Shown here: one piece after another, positions 17,620 through 32,100 of the stretch
Position numbering within the stretch: the first letter of the stretch is position 1
Layout: every line of letters starts with the position of its first letter
From: Lucifuga dentata
Taxonomy: Eukaryota; Chordata; Actinopteri; Ophidiiformes; Bythitidae
Direction: 5' to 3'
NCBI GenBank assembly: GCA_014773175.1
Contig: VXCM01000117.1
Coordinates: 1-64,000, forward strand
DNA: 64,000 nucleotides
The notes under the pieces: generated by a model
The model's input: only the letters and a program-made list of their open reading frames with translations
Database searches by the model: none
Told to the model about the DNA's origin: nothing
Translations under genes and position numbers: made by a program

Positions 17620-20600
17620 GGGGTGGGGGGTTGAGGTCATTGTGAGGATGCTAGTTTCCAACTGTGTTACAGCATCTTTCCTGGTAATTCTCTGCAAAAC
17701 CTTTATGTCACTGAGTCAAGAAGCAAAGTAATCATTGGCCTCAGAATAGAAAAGTATAAGAGCTGAGTTACAGGAAAAGCTGTTAGTCAATATGGAAGGT
17801 ACTTTGAGAAACTACTTGATATGGAAAAGCATGTAAATATGAGATATTGAGTCACAATGATTATTAGATGGGTTTCAGATGGTGAGTTTTGATATGTCAG
17901 CAGCATCATGGGTGGTAAAACTTAATATTCACTATTGCAGCATCTTGTGCAAATCACTGAGGATTGATTTTGCATCCAAGCCTGGAAGCCACAAAACTTG
18001 TTACCATGCCTGGACTTGTGTTTAAAAAAACAAACAAACAAACAAAAAAAAACCAAAAAAAAAAACAAACAAACCTGGAAACAGGCATTCACTGTGATGA
18101 AAGTTAGAAAAGAAAATATCCATCCTGTTTTCTGACATCGTGAAGATTTTGAGCATATGCTTGGCTTCCATTGAATCAGGGTTGGAAAGGGGTATAACAC
18201 GCTACTACTGGTCTTACTCATGTGACATAGAGGGAGAGAAGAAATGAAGTTAATAAGTGTGATCACATCAGTAAATATGCTGATGTCAGATCAGAAGGAA
18301 TCAGTTATGTGAATCGTACCATGGGATCCATAAGAGATGAGTAAATTTATTGTATCCTTTCTTGCACTCCTTTTATGGCTCTTATAGATTTATGATTCCT
18401 CTCAGAATTTTATGACACGTTGCTTCTCTGGTTAATGAAACAAGTGTATTTTAAAGGTGCATTTTAGAAGAGATTATAATGAGAATATAATGATATACTT
18501 CACTGAGGCTGAGCAGATCTTTTTGGCAATAACAAGGACACCATCTATCCAATCTTTACTGTTCTATCAGCCCACACATTGGTAACATACAATACCATGT
18601 GGCTGGTACTTTTAGTGGGAACCCATTTCTTACCAGGTGTTCTACAGCTGGGTTTGAACACTTACGTGAGACACTATAGACTGTCTGGTATGTTGTCCAG
18701 GTGCTCAGGAAAACGCTTCTTTTTAATTGAGACCAGGCCTCAGAAGGTTGAATCTTCACGTTTGGAATTGGACAAAGAACTTGAAAGTATTTTCAAGGAT
18801 TGTTTTTTTCCCCTCCAGATTCACCTGAATCAGTCCATCTCTGTTCATCTTGCACATTTCTGATCTGTCTCCATGCACGTACAGTAACTTAGACATGTTT
18901 CTGCACTTATCGACATATATGAGCCAAAATGTTGTGTACTTAAAGAATGTGATATGACAAAACTAACAATGCACCTTTACATAATCATGTAAAGTTACAT
19001 AATCATGTACATAATCACATTATTCGTAATCATGTTTAATGCTCAGCTATTTATACTCTAATCTCTTACATGGTATTACCTTTATGTGCATATTAACTAT
19101 ACTTTTAGACCTTATTGTGTGATTAGACTTGCTATATGATTTTGTCAAAATTATCTGCATCTTCATGTATTTTTCTATTACTGTCTACTTCTATTACTGC
19201 AATTAGCTTGTTTTTTCTACAAGGACTGCTAATGTTTTCACATGATTATTAAAGAAAAATCTAAATTATTGGGGTTTTCATGTAATGGCAAAATGCATTC
19301 TCAGAACAGGAATTCAAGAAAGTGTTGTTTTCATTCATGATTCAATCTTATCTTTCCTCATTCAGGAAAACAAAAAAGAGCTGACTAAAAGAAGTTTGAA
19401 AAGTCAGTTGGATTGTTGATACATTAATATTAATGTATCAACATCTGTTATGAAGAAATAAGATGGCTTTATTATTTTCTTCAAGAATCACACCAATCTT
19501 AAGGATTCTTAAAAAGTAATTTCATTAAAAAAAAAAAAAAAAATNAAAAAAAAAAAAAAAAATCTGCAAGAGCAGTGACATTATTTCAAGTTTTTCCAGA
19601 TATTTCCTGGATGAGTGTCAGTACCTCACTAGATAAAACAGGACAGAATAAGTCAAATCACTGAACTAGAATTAAGATAATGTGAGAAAACTCTGGAAAT
19701 GTCTTCCACATTTGCAGAATGATTGAAAGCCAGGCCATTTGGGCCAGGTAACAGGCAAGTTTGCGCTTACAGATTCCTAAAAACATTCCTAAAACATGCA
19801 AGTCAGGCAGATTGGAGGCTTTAAATGATCCTTACCTCTGAATTACCCTTACTTACCTAATTTAACCCTATGGTATACTGCTAGCCAGAGTTTGTCATCC
19901 AAAATACGTTGGGATGTGCTCCAGTTCTCAGTCAGTCAATGAATATAATTTCCTTAATCATGAATAGATGCTTTAGGTGGTCTAGTGAATTCTTAAATAT
20001 TTAAATATAAATATTGTAAATATAAATATTAATAAATATAAATTAAATATTTGGAGCTTTATGTGAAATTCTGCCAGTGTCCCAGATCAGTTATTGGGTC
20101 TTAAAGGGGCCACATTCACTCGGCGGTCAATGGGTCATTCTGAAACTTGTCCAGTTCCTTCTTAATTAGACCCAAACAGGCATGTGTCATGGGTGTCAGA
20201 GTGTCATCTTTAAGGATAACAAGTTTAGCTGAGGGAGAGAATAATGATGTAGCCCTGTCACACACGGGTCAAATCACCCACGCTGATGGGGTGTCAAGCA
20301 CAGCTGAGAACATCTACATGGTTAATGGGATCACGCTTTTTTAAGTAGATTTGAAATGCTTGTTTGATGTGACTTTGATCCTGACTGACAGTTTCAAGCT
20401 TGTTTACTCTCTTCTGCCATCGACTGAGGCACTCTCACGTTACAACACGACAGGGTGAGGCACAGGTGGGCTTCTCTTGAGATGTCCGCAGAGATTTGTG
20501 CTGTGATGGTTTTCGGTTTGTAAGTCTCCTGCAGCTGCAGCTCCATTCAAAGGTCAGTTCGCTAATCTCCTCAGGCCCTCTGGGGACTGAGGAGATTAGT

Positions 20601-22500
20601 GTCCAGTGTCCAGTGTCAGGGCAAAAACTTTCCCTCAAACAAAGTGGAAGTTGAAGCGATCAGACATTCATACTCTCTCCACTGTGCCAAGCAGGGCTGC
20701 AGGGCTGCCAGCGACTCCAGTTAAGCCTCCTGGAAGCCAAAGCCACAGTCTGTCAGACATCAGCCAGCTGGTCAGCCAGAAAGGTGGCAATTACGCTTCT
20801 TGCAAAATTGTTCTGTCATACCAAAACCTCTCTTAAGGGATGCGTGGCAGTCATGATTCCCTCAGCTTTCCCTGTGTGCTTCCCGTTGTGTCCCTATCTC
20901 AACAGGAAGTGAAGGTTGGAAATGTATCTACATTTCTGCATGAAAATCACTCTGTATTTTGGTAAAATATCCCTCCATGTCAAAACTGCTGTGCAGAGCC
21001 CTTCAGGAAAGCGTTCACCTCTAAATGAAACCTACTTGCGTAAATTACCTGCTTAAACAAACAGACTATTGAAACCTGGACAAGGTGCCTAAATAAATGT
21101 TTGCATGTGGTTCCGAGGCAAAGATCTTGAGCCACAAAACCAATCCACATTGCTTGGGCTCCACACAGAGACTTTTTTCACTTGCTTTTGCCTGCATACT
21201 GAACTATTCATGTATTCTCCTATGGGGATTATTATTTTGGTGTATTATGCATAAAGTATTTCAGACAACAGTGCAGCCCTTCTTATATTTAGACCAATAA
21301 TACAAAGTGCTCCTGGCCTGTGCTTAATGTCACGGCACTTAATTTGACTGCAAGTTAAGAATGGCTAAATATCTGTAAGCTTTAGCATTTGTTTGTAAGT
21401 AATTGTATTTTAAGCAGCTACTTCTGCAGGCTTGCTATGTTGGGACTGAAAACTGTCTGGCACGGGGGGAAGAGGAAAAACAGTCCACTCTTTGTGCCTT
21501 TGGTAAAGTTACTGTATGGGCTGTGGTCTGTGTTGATGGATTTCAGAAGATTTTTGCCTTACAAGTAGCACTTCTCAAACCTCACCGCCTCACCAGAAGC
21601 TCTGGAGTGGAGTTAACATTCTGTCAGCTCCATATCCTGTTTCATGTCCATAACTCATCCATGTTATCTCAGGAGATTATTAATGGTATGGAGGGTGTGG
21701 ATGTTTACACAGAAACGCTGCAAAATGGCTACAGGAATGTTTTATGCAACGCTACATGCACGTAGTGTTAGTATATCATCAAGGTTATGCAGTTGCTTTC
21801 ATGAAAAACTGTACTCCGGTGAAATATAAATGCTTCTTTTTTTGGTGGAGATATTACTTCTAAGAGATTCAGGCCCTTTGAGATGGAGGTGTGAGCATGC
21901 AGTTGGCCGGCAGGAGAGATTTATGGCTTTGTGTTTCTGGACCCATGCCATATTCACCTGTCAGCCAGCTGAATGTTCCTTTCAATTACTTTTCTTTTTT
22001 CCTGAGCAAATGCAGGGATGAAACTGTTTTCCTGCTAATCTATACATCCAATCATCATCCCACATATAGATCTCCTCCATCTCACACAGCTTGTGTCTTT
22101 AGAAAGCTGTGAACAAAATTTTTTTTAAAAAAAAAAAGCAAAATAATTTATTACGTGAAGGACATCCACTAAGACTGGGCATTTATCAATATCATACACA
22201 CACTGATACAAAGAATGACAGGCCAGCCATTTACCTCAATACTATGTGCAGCATTCATACAAGCAGTCCCTGTGTCTGAGCGCTCAGTGACAGGGAGAGA
22301 GAGTGTGTGTGGACCATTTCTCTTAATTTCAGTCCTGAAAGTGAACCTCTTTAAGGAGAACCTATACTGGGTCTTGAACTGGTGAATGTCCTCTGTGAAG
22401 AGAGGCTTTGTTGCCCTCAGACAGCTCGTAGCCTTTAACACACACCTCCATAATAGCATCTGTGTCTGTGAATTTCCATTTGGAAAATTGTGAGCTTTCA
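17620..22500. other. Intergenic, no gene recognised
   Basis: It contains A-rich runs at 18027-18070 and 19527-19562 (N at 19545) and the perfect palindrome at 19414-19443. An AT-rich AAATAT cluster lies near 19990-20050. Open frames at 18579-18863, 20606-20836 and 21403-21765 have no recognisable domain. Confidence 0.4.
19414..19443. repeat. Perfect 30-base palindrome
   Basis: The half-site TGTTGATACATTAAT is followed at once by its exact reverse complement. No related copy was seen in the window. Confidence 0.9.
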
Positions 22501-22511
22501 ACCTCACATCC

Positions 22512-22514
<3 letters not shown>

Positions 22515-22568
<54 letters not shown>

Positions 22569-22689
22569 TGAATGAAATTTGAAAAAAAGAAAATGTTTCA
22601 GTAATACCAATATGCCAAGATTGCCTGTCTGCTTCTGCTCATCTTTAACCGATATGAAACAAATTGTGTGCTTTTAACCTCATATCCCA

Positions 22690-22727
<38 letters not shown>
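22515..22727. repeat. Two GA microsatellites with similar left flanks
   Basis: (GA)n runs lie at about 22515-22566 and 22690-22727. Each is preceded by a similar sequence (AACCTCACATCCCACGAGAG and AACCTCATATCCCAAGAGAG), suggesting a local duplication that included the repeat. Confidence 0.8.
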
Positions 22728-23305
22728 TCATCATAAGCCTAATAATACAGTGGCCCACTGTGGTTGCACTGTGATCACCACGCTTCACACACACGTGCCA
22801 AAGTACACAAGCGAGCATTAAGCCGATCTTGATGTCTTCCTGTAACATGTTCACCTGAGCTTTGTACAATGCACACTACATGTCACTGTATTATGATTAT
22901 AAACCAAACCTCATTCTGATATGTAAAATTTAACAAAAGTTTTACCAAAGCAGAGGCAACATGGCAGCATGAACGGTTACTTGTTAGCACACACTTGTTT
23001 CCTATCTACTTTCCACTGTTACAGATACTATTTGTCCTTGGCACCTGTTGAATGCAGGTTCTTCCTTGACCTCTGACCTCTTAGCTTAGAAATAGCATAA
23101 TCTCAGTAGCAGCTGTCTGTAAGACTGACGGCATGACAAGTGCTGCTGATGATGCTCCTGCTGCCTAGACAGTCTCATCTCTTCACTTTCACCGTAAGAT
23201 GACGCTCCCAGCTGCTGTCGTAGTGAAGGTCATTCATGGAACTGTTAGCAGAACTTTTCCTGTTGTAAATCTGGAATGTTTTCAGGATGTCTAGTGGCTC
23301 AGTGG
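22728..23305. other. Intergenic, nothing recognised
   Basis: No supported gene or element was found in this stretch. Confidence 0.4.
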
Positions 23306-23921
23306 CTAAAGGATCATACTGGTGATTGTGCATGTTTGAGTCAAATATATACAATCCACATACACGTTACGCTACTGTCAACCATTTCCCAAAAATATAC
23401 TACTTTTGTGGTAAATTTTAGAATTTTTTTTCCTACCTGCTAGGCTGCCATTGCAGTACACTATTAAAATCAACTTATAGAGAGTTGAGACAGGCTTTAG
23501 AAATGTAATCCATCACAGTAAACATTATGTCTATTAGGTTGTTTTTGTTTTGTTTTGTTTTGTTTTGTTTGTTTTTTGTTTTGCTGAAGTGACTTTATTT
23601 AACTGATGCAACATGGAGCTATACAGAAGACAATATATTTCTCCGCCAAGAAATATAGTCCCAGGAGAAGACGGCTTTTATAGAGAAATTAAAATGACTG
23701 TGCCTTCTACAATCATGCATAAGTATTAGAAGGCGAAATATTGAATTTTAAGGTGGGTGTATCACCTGAACATTTGATTTAGAAAATTTAGGGGAATTGA
23801 AAAAATAACAGGAAAATTAAAATACGGTTTTATATTTTGGAAATTGGTTGTCAGTAACATAACATGTATGTGAGCTGAATATTGGGCTCAAACATACATG
23901 ACCGTCAGTATTGTCCATTAA
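23306..23921. mobile_element. Palindromic element family A, copy A3
   Basis: Starts TAAAGGATCATACTGG and ends TTGTCCATTAA. It shares internal landmarks with A4: AATATAGTCCCA, GGTGGGTGTATCAC and the TTGTCAGTAACATAACATGTATG right arm. A (GTTTT)n run lies at about 23545-23582. No transposase is present. Confidence 0.7.
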
Positions 23922-24527
23922 AGCCTCTATGAAAGTTATCCCTCATAACACATAGAGTAATTATATTTTGAAATCAAACATCAGGAAATTGTTTCATTCC
24001 TGCAAGGAATAAGCAATTTTGGGACAAGATGTTTTTAGACGGTTTTTATCAGGCTCACCAAACCCCTCAAATGTAACGCCTTAACGGTGATGATCAAAGA
24101 CCAGTCGTGTGAATTGCCTCGTTTGGGAAAGAATGTCTCCTGGTGCTTAGGAGGCACACCATGTTGCACATCATTTTCCTCTCTTGCTCCCCCCAGGTTT
24201 CCTCTCATATTCTCTCTCTCTCTTGCTCTCTCTCTTTACTGTACTATATAAATAAAGACAAAATGCTGTTATGCAGCGATGTTGTGTCATATATGTTTCT
24301 GTATCATGCTTCCCACAGCCATTATCACAATATCCACTTCAACCAGAAGACTCAAACCAAAGCTGCATCAGAAAACCTCCCCGTCTGTACACAGGGATCA
24401 CTGCAGAGCTGAAGTGTTGTGTTGTGTTGTGATGTCTGTGGGTGAAGGTGGGGAGGGTGAGGGATGACTAGGAGCAGTGTTCCCTACTGGACGGGTGACA
24501 GTTGGGGTCAGAGGTTCACTTTCCGTG

Positions 24528-24574
<47 letters not shown>
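24528..24574. repeat. (TC)n microsatellite
   Basis: An uninterrupted TC run. It creates long false open frames on the minus strand. Confidence 0.9.
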
Positions 24575-24577
<3 letters not shown>

Positions 24578-24642
24578 GAAAGGGTTTGATGCGAAGGACT
24601 CGGAAGCACTGAGGCATCTGGCAGCAGCAGCAGCCCTTCCCT

Positions 24643-24767
24643 CCACATCCTGAGGGCCGGCAGAGCGACTCTGTGGCAGCCAGAGGAGGGAAACAAGGTG
24701 TACANCCACATCCTGAGGGCCGGCAGAGCGACTCTGTGGCAGCCAGAGGAGGGAAACAAGGTGTACA
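24643..24767. repeat. 62-base duplication around a one-base gap
   Basis: 24643-24704 and 24706-24767 are the same, with an N at 24705. This is an assembly-overlap pattern. Confidence 0.85.
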
Positions 24768-26117
24768 CTGTGATCTAAACACAGACTGGGAGGGGAGGTC
24801 AGGTTACTCCATCGGTAGGTGTTTTGCCACAGAGAAACTCACTGTGAAGAAGAGAAGGGTGGAGGGTAGTATGTAGAGATGTAGAGATGTAGTAGGTAGA
24901 GGTGTAATGCAATTTCACCGGTCTAGAGGACAAAGGATTTTTAATCAATTAATCTTATCAGTTCCACCTCAGGGAGATCCAATCAATTTGTCTGTGCACG
25001 TTAGCTCACACTAGATTCATTATATTTTATGTGATACTTCTGGTCTCGGTGACTGCGTCCTACATTTCAGTCATGCAGATATAGGACAACAGTCATCACC
25101 TACATGACCCTTTCTAAATGGAAGTAATTAGAGAAAAGTAGAACACGTCTCTGGAGATAAAGTGACCTCAGAGGCCCTGCTCTGTGTTGATTATTGTAGA
25201 AGTTCTGTGCAAAGTACAAAGGGTTAATCTGGTTAAAATTGTTGCCAGACCAGATGAAGTCCAGTATAGAAACTTGCATTCTGCATCCATAATTAGAAAA
25301 ATAAACTGACAAGATGTTTCTCTGTGTTGGGTTATAGGTCCAGAATTACTAGAGATGAAGTTCTTCTCCTCTCCTCTATAGCCTGTAGGTTGGAGAGGTG
25401 GTGGACAGTCCGCACCTTAGTAACATGTATTGTCTCTTAAAAATTATTTTATCAAGCCCAAGTATCAGATGCAGCAGCTTAAGAAAGCTATAGAAAAGTT
25501 TTTAAAATTCCTGCTGCATTCAGACATTCCACATGCCATGACTGATGGATAGTGTACTTAAGAATGGATGATTAATGAAGTTAGAGAGAGGGTCTCTTTG
25601 TTAACAGGATATCAGATTTAGTTTAAATTTGACCGATAGCCCTTTATCTAATCCATATGCTGTCTTGATATCATAAAGGAAAAGGGGCATCTGGGAGTTT
25701 GTTAGCGAGAATCAGAGCATGAAGATTAATAATAGACAAGCAGAAGCACTTACTGTATAGTGGTTATAGTTACAGTTTGGAGAATTGCTTAAAGCCCTTC
25801 AAGTTGTCTTTCTGATGACGTGAAGTGAAGTTTAGGATTTAAAGCTCATTTAACATTAAAAGAAACCTCCAAAATTATTGTTCTTCAAAGGAGATCTTGG
25901 AAGATTTCCCCCAAAATCTATATTCTGTTTACTAGTTAAGAAACTCTGAGGATTACAGCCGCTATCATTCAGACAGCGAGTTGAGAGGTTATTAGTGGCT
26001 AAGCTGGATTTGAAAAGACCAAACCAGTCGTCCCTTGGCACCACACAGTCGTGCCCAAAAGGCAGAATAGTGCACAGCTAAGAGGCCAGCAAGATTCATG
26101 CCTTCACAGTTACGACC

Positions 26118-29100
26118 ATGGAAATCATGCTGAAGAATCATCCTCTGAAGGTTGTCAATATTCCATGGAGGAATAATAACCTGAGCACTCTAAATACAGA
26201 CCCTCCTTTGTCAGAACAGGGAGAGACCATTGTTGGAGTGTACCTGCTAGTGCTAGGTAAGTCAGCACTGGATAATGGCTCATTTGCACTGTTAATTCAA
26301 ATTCATACATTATGTATGCATGATAGAACAACTGGTAGTGAACAACATACTTATTAGTTTTTCTATGAAATCTGTAGTTTAGAATTTCTTCACTCTGTGT
26401 TGTAAAATGTACAACCTGACAGTGCTGACATACAAATGTATTGCCAGAGTATTATGAAGAAAAAGAAAAAGTCCTACATTATTTAAGAGCCAATAACAAA
26501 AGCAACTCTTGTCCCTCATTTTTCCAAAGGTCAACACACTGCTGACACAGAGAGTTTTTTGTGTGTTGGTGGTGCAGTTGGTCCTTGTCAGTTAACAGTC
26601 AGAAGATTTACAGTGTCTAATGCAGACTGAGTTATAAAAGGAACTAGGCTTCTCCTGGATTTGAGTCACAGTTTTGTAACTGTAAAGTACAGTAGTAAAT
26701 AGATTGATCTAACGTCTTACATTACAATTTATTATATTCTGTTATTATTGTAGGTTTAGTGTATTTGTTAAGCAAAAACATTATGAAAGTACTAATATAA
26801 GAACTAAAATAATATAATATAATATAATATAATGTAATGTAATGTAATATAATTCACTCGTCCAATGACCACTGGGATAGGCTCCAGCACCCCCTTGACC
26901 CTCAACAGGACAAACAGGTACAGAAAATGGATGGATAATATAATTCTATTTTCTATTACATATACAATGAAATACTGTACTACATTATGCTATGATAGAC
27001 AAAACTATATACATACATACAGTATATTGCTATGCAATATATGATACTATACTATACTATACCATGCTACACTATATTATGCTCAATTATGCTATGCTAT
27101 ACTATTCTGTTCTATGCTATACTATGCTATACATTCTATAATATACTGCAAAACTATACTACACTATACTATACTAATATGCTACTATGCTACTTTGTTA
27201 ATATACTACTTGTGTGTCTCCGTAGGATGGCTGTCCTGGTTTGGAAACAGTTTAGTGATCTTTGTGCTGTACAGACAAAGGGTCTCACTTCAGCCAACAG
27301 ATTTTCTCACTTTAAACCTTGCCATCTCTGATGCCAGCATCTCAGTGTTTGGCTACTCCAGAGGTATTCTAGAAATATTCAATATCCTCAAGGATGACGG
27401 ATATTTGATCACCTGGATCTGGACCTGTCAGGTAAGAGCCAGACCGAGACGACAGTTGTTAAGCACTGTCAATTTAAAAAGATCAAGTGTTTATTAATTA
27501 ATATTGTATTACCCCATAACATTTTCTAGTACATCTCAAACTATGTCAAATTAAACAATATATCTTTTGCAGCTTTATATCAAATCCCAATATTCCTGGT
27601 TTAAAAGTGCCTGAACATGAGTGTATAAGTATACTTGACTGTGCTTTCTTTGGCCAATCCCAATTAATGAAAAATTCAGTATGTGTGTGTATGTGTGCAC
27701 TTGTGCATGTGCATATGTGTGTCTGTACAAGGGATTACACTAGTAGCCATGTGGGCTAGAGGTTAAACTTGTAATAAGATTACAACTGTGGAGGCTACTG
27801 GAGTAGCGTGGCACCTATCATAGGCAACAAATAAAGCTACTGGGTTTTTATAGTTAACTAGGTGTTTTATGTTGCTCTAACATAAAACATCTAATTAAGT
27901 ACTTATGCTAAGTAATTATGTTATGCATCATATTTTGAATCTTAGTATTTTTGCCTCCAAAGACAAGCTGTCGATTGTACAATTTACTATTCATTTCTGT
28001 GTCTCCTCTCACAGCCTTCACTTGCAATGAAATTGCTGTCATACTTTAGCTTGGAATTCTTCCAGGATATTTGTCTTGCTCACGGCTAGCTTGTGGTGGA
28101 AACTGTGGTATCCGTGCACAGTGAGCGATCTTTCTATTGAATCATAAAAAAAATATTGCTGTAACCATAGCAGCCAGCTTCAGTGTCAGAAGAAGCATCG
28201 ACCTCATAATGACTAGGAGAATTAAAAGGAGGGGTGTTGCTGTTAGGCTACTGAGGTGACCTCATCTCTCAGACATTCGATCTTAGGCTTTCAGGTGAAG
28301 GAGAAATATTGGGATAGCAACACTCCCCTCTCATTTCACCTTCCCCTGGGAGTAGTGGGCTGAAAGAGGGAGAAGTAGCAGAAATAGAAGAGGGAAGGAA
28401 CGGTGAAGGTGAACGAGATAGGCATGTGAGAAGCATTAACAGATTACTGCATCAGCATGATGGGACATGAAAAGTTACAAGCTCAGCTAGATTTCTGTTT
28501 TTTTTGCCACCTTACAGGACAGGACATTACTGAATATGATGGGCCCCTTTCATTTTGCAGATAGCAACACACAGTACAGGGAAAATATTGTTCAGTGCAC
28601 AAGTTGCATAAACATTTTAACTTCCTGGATTGATCGATCTACGATATGAAGTCTACAAATTCCAACATCATTTCTTGTCAGAAGCTGTGCTGACAACAGA
28701 AAGGATCAAGAGGTCACCATCTTAACATGCCTGCTCCTGAATTCTTAAAAAATACAAAATAGCCTTATTTTCAGCATAAAATCAGATGATCAAGAGGCAC
28801 AGGCACAACAGTTATCTGCAGAATGTGATGGTAAAAGAACCACGATGACTGACAGGATTAGGACTAAGGAAGATCAGTAATCAGTGAGAGACCTTAACTG
28901 AGCCATATCACCTGGAAAGACACTGCAGGGACCTGGGTGTCAACATAGTTGAATGAAACCCAGTAACATAATTCCCTTCTCAAACAATAGACTGTGTGCA
29001 TGATGCTAAAGTTATTCATGGTTTCATGATTTAGCCACCCAAGATGCATTCCTTTCACCAGCTTACATGGAAAATGTGATGATTCAGTGACATGGCTGTA

Positions 29101-32100
29101 TTCTTATGCAGTTTCTAAAGCCAATATTATATACCCATATTTGAATTTGATCCAGACATGATCAGGCTTTGAATCAAAAGTGGATGTATAGTCTAGAAAG
29201 CCTAATGCTATGCTATGCTATGTGAGGGATCTTTTATGGGGAGTGTATCTATGTTCCCAGCGTCAGAGGGTCCTATATTCACATAACACACACAATAACA
29301 CTCAACTAACACACATTAAGGGTGTATTAACAGAATAACCCTAACCCTAACCCATTATGTGCTCTATTGCATAGAGCTGGGGAACATAGAACCCCTGGGA
29401 ACATATAAATGTTATATGAACCATTTCACCTGAAAAGATACTGCAAGGAACTTGGGCATCGCATAGCTGAATACAGAATTAAATCCAATAACATAATTCG
29501 TGCATTACGGTCTTTAGGGAGTTTTTCTGGTATAGGAACTATTGCTTTGTTACCTGTAAAGCCATTTCAAATGTGTTATTAACCTGTACAAATAAGCCTG
29601 ACTTGAACTGACTTAATGTTGTAAACCTGTGAAAATAAAATAAAACAGAATAAAATAAAATAAAATAAAATAACAGATATTATTCTACATAATCAATTCA
29701 TATCCAAATAATGTTACATCCTCTAATTCTTACTATTGTGTTACATTTTTATTTCCCTGTGCTAATCCTGCAGGTTAGAGGACCACTGCACAAATCATAG
29801 GAAATTCTCTGAATCTGGGTCACTTCAACTTAGGCTCACAAAGAGATCTTAAGCTTTACTGTCTCAATCTGATAAAGTCCAAAGGAAATCCAACAGACAA
29901 AAAGTCTAGGAGAAATACCCATCAGTCTGTTCTTCCCTTGAAGCTTAATTGGCAAATGAAGACATTTTGAAGATGTTATGTCATTCCCTGTCTCCTTCCA
30001 GGTAGATGGCTTCTTCACCTTGCTCTTTGGCCTTGCAAGCATCAACACCTTGACCGTTATCAGCGTCACCAGATACATCAAGGGATGCCACCCAAACAAA
30101 GGTTAGATGTGATCTTCTTCCTCACAGAGAGAAAATAAACCGACCTCCAGGCTGGCGTGTCTGCCTTCCTTACATTCCTGTAGTTCTTATCTGACGAGAG
30201 TGTGTTTTTCAGTGTTAAGGAAACCTTATCGCTGACTTGGGCTGTGGAAATAACTATCGCTTGACTCCAGCAATTTCATTTACATTTTGCCAACATGTCA
30301 TTAAGTACATTTGAGGTGAGGTTTTCTATTCTGGGGTGTAATTGATGCTGAAGAATGTCTTAATTATATGAAAATGAGATGGAACAACTGCCTGTGTTGT
30401 TAGTGTGGTAAGAGCTTTACTGTGTTTGTGGTTGTTCATAAAACACAAGCTATATAAACTTATGTCCTTTTTTATATTGGTGTTTAAACTACTGACATTG
30501 TTAGCATGTGTAGATTTTATCATTTAGGTGCAAGTACAGCCTGCATATTTTTCTTTTATGACTGAAATTGCACCTGATGTTGATCTTGTCTGTAAAAGCT
30601 AGATCAGCAAATCCTAAAATGAAATGTATGATAGGTTCCAAATTAAATGAATTTAACCAAAAGCTCAATGTGTGCACTTTGCAAAGCACCAATATAGGCA
30701 GGAAGGTGTGTATTGACTATCTTTTCTGACAAAATGGACTATACATATACTGTATTTACTTAAGTGAGCCCTGCTTGGAACAAAATAAACTGATTTTTTT
30801 TTCTTATCAGGAATTCATAGCTATGTGTACTTTGTCAGCAGAGGTCCTTTTCAGTCAAAGTTGTTTGCAAAGGCTGTCAAGACAAGAAAAGAACTCATTG
30901 TTTAATAAATGTCAAAATCTGACATTCATAACCAGGAAAAAATGCTGCATCTTTAAGTGCCTCTCACTTCAGTTTTCTGTCCTGCGTTTGCCAGAATCAT
31001 AACCTTTAACCTTTAGACACTGCACACATTGAAACAGCTGTTCCAGGACTTGGAAATGTTCTAAGAGGAAATCACACTGTGTTCATGTCATTTCTTCTTT
31101 GTGTTGTGTGTTTCTGCAGCTCAGTGCATCAGCATGAACACTATTGCAGTGTCACTAATCTGCATTTGGACTGGAGCGTTCTTTTGGTCTGTGGCCCCAT
31201 TGATGGGATGGGGCAGCTACACAGGTAAACCGTTTTTATTTTACAGCAGAAAGCAATATAATGCATTCAGTGGTGGAAGAAATACTCAAATACTTTACTT
31301 AAGTAGAAGTACTAAAAACACAATGGAATTTCAAGTAAAGGTCTTGCAGTCATACATAAGTATTGGCAGTAAAATGAACTCTAGGATCAAAAGTAACAGC
31401 ACTGTAAAGAATGATCCCTGTCAGAATGTTCAATTTTTAATGCATCTGGTACACGTTAATGCATCAATAATGAGCATCCCTAAAACTGGAGATGCAAGGT
31501 TTTTCACCTGACAGTGTGAACATCCTCATTCCTGTATCCTGTGCTACCCCCCAACCATAACATCTATGAATTTCATGCAAATACAACTGCACAAAATGAA
31601 GTTATAACAGTTTTAACGTGTTTTATGGGCTTCAACTGCTGGAAACTCTGTGAAACAGCCAAAACTATGCCAATGTTATGTGAAATAATGCATTTATCAT
31701 ACAAAATCAGGCTGGAAATCAAATCAGAATGATAGCTCTACTCCAAATCCATAACATCTATGAATTTCATGCAAATACAACTGCAGAAAATTAAGTTATA
31801 ACAGTTTGAATTGTTGTTTTATGGGCTTAAACATTTGCACTACAGCAACATTTGAGGGCCTCTGGAACTTTCCTTTGTTTCACATCAACAAACCAGGACA
31901 CATTTTAGTACCAGAACTACAGTTTTTGAACCATTTTTTAGCTCCTGCTCCAGTGGAGGTATTCTTCAATGGCTCAGGAGCCGCTAAGAGCTTCCAAGAC
32001 CAAAAATGGCAGATTGGTTAGAACATAATAGTCAAAGTGGCTCCAATGGATACTTGCTGTATAATCTTCATGGAACTTGAAGTATGGTGGGAATGCGAGG

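Larger units (their letters stand above)
23922..26117. other. Intergenic region before the opsin gene
   Basis: Apart from the TC tract and the gap duplication, nothing is recognised. No TATA box or clear photoreceptor promoter element could be assigned upstream of the opsin start codon. Confidence 0.4.

Noticed and set aside
18579..18863. Frame with a hydrophobic start (WLVLLVGTHFLPG)
   Set aside because: It looks like a possible signal peptide, but no domain, splice context or poly(A) signal supports a gene.
24398..24782. Minus-strand frames rich in ER or LS repeats
   Set aside because: They are produced by the TC microsatellite and the 62-base gap duplication.
29337..29353. CCCTAA repeats, as in telomeres
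   Set aside because: Fewer than three units; too short to call an interstitial telomere.
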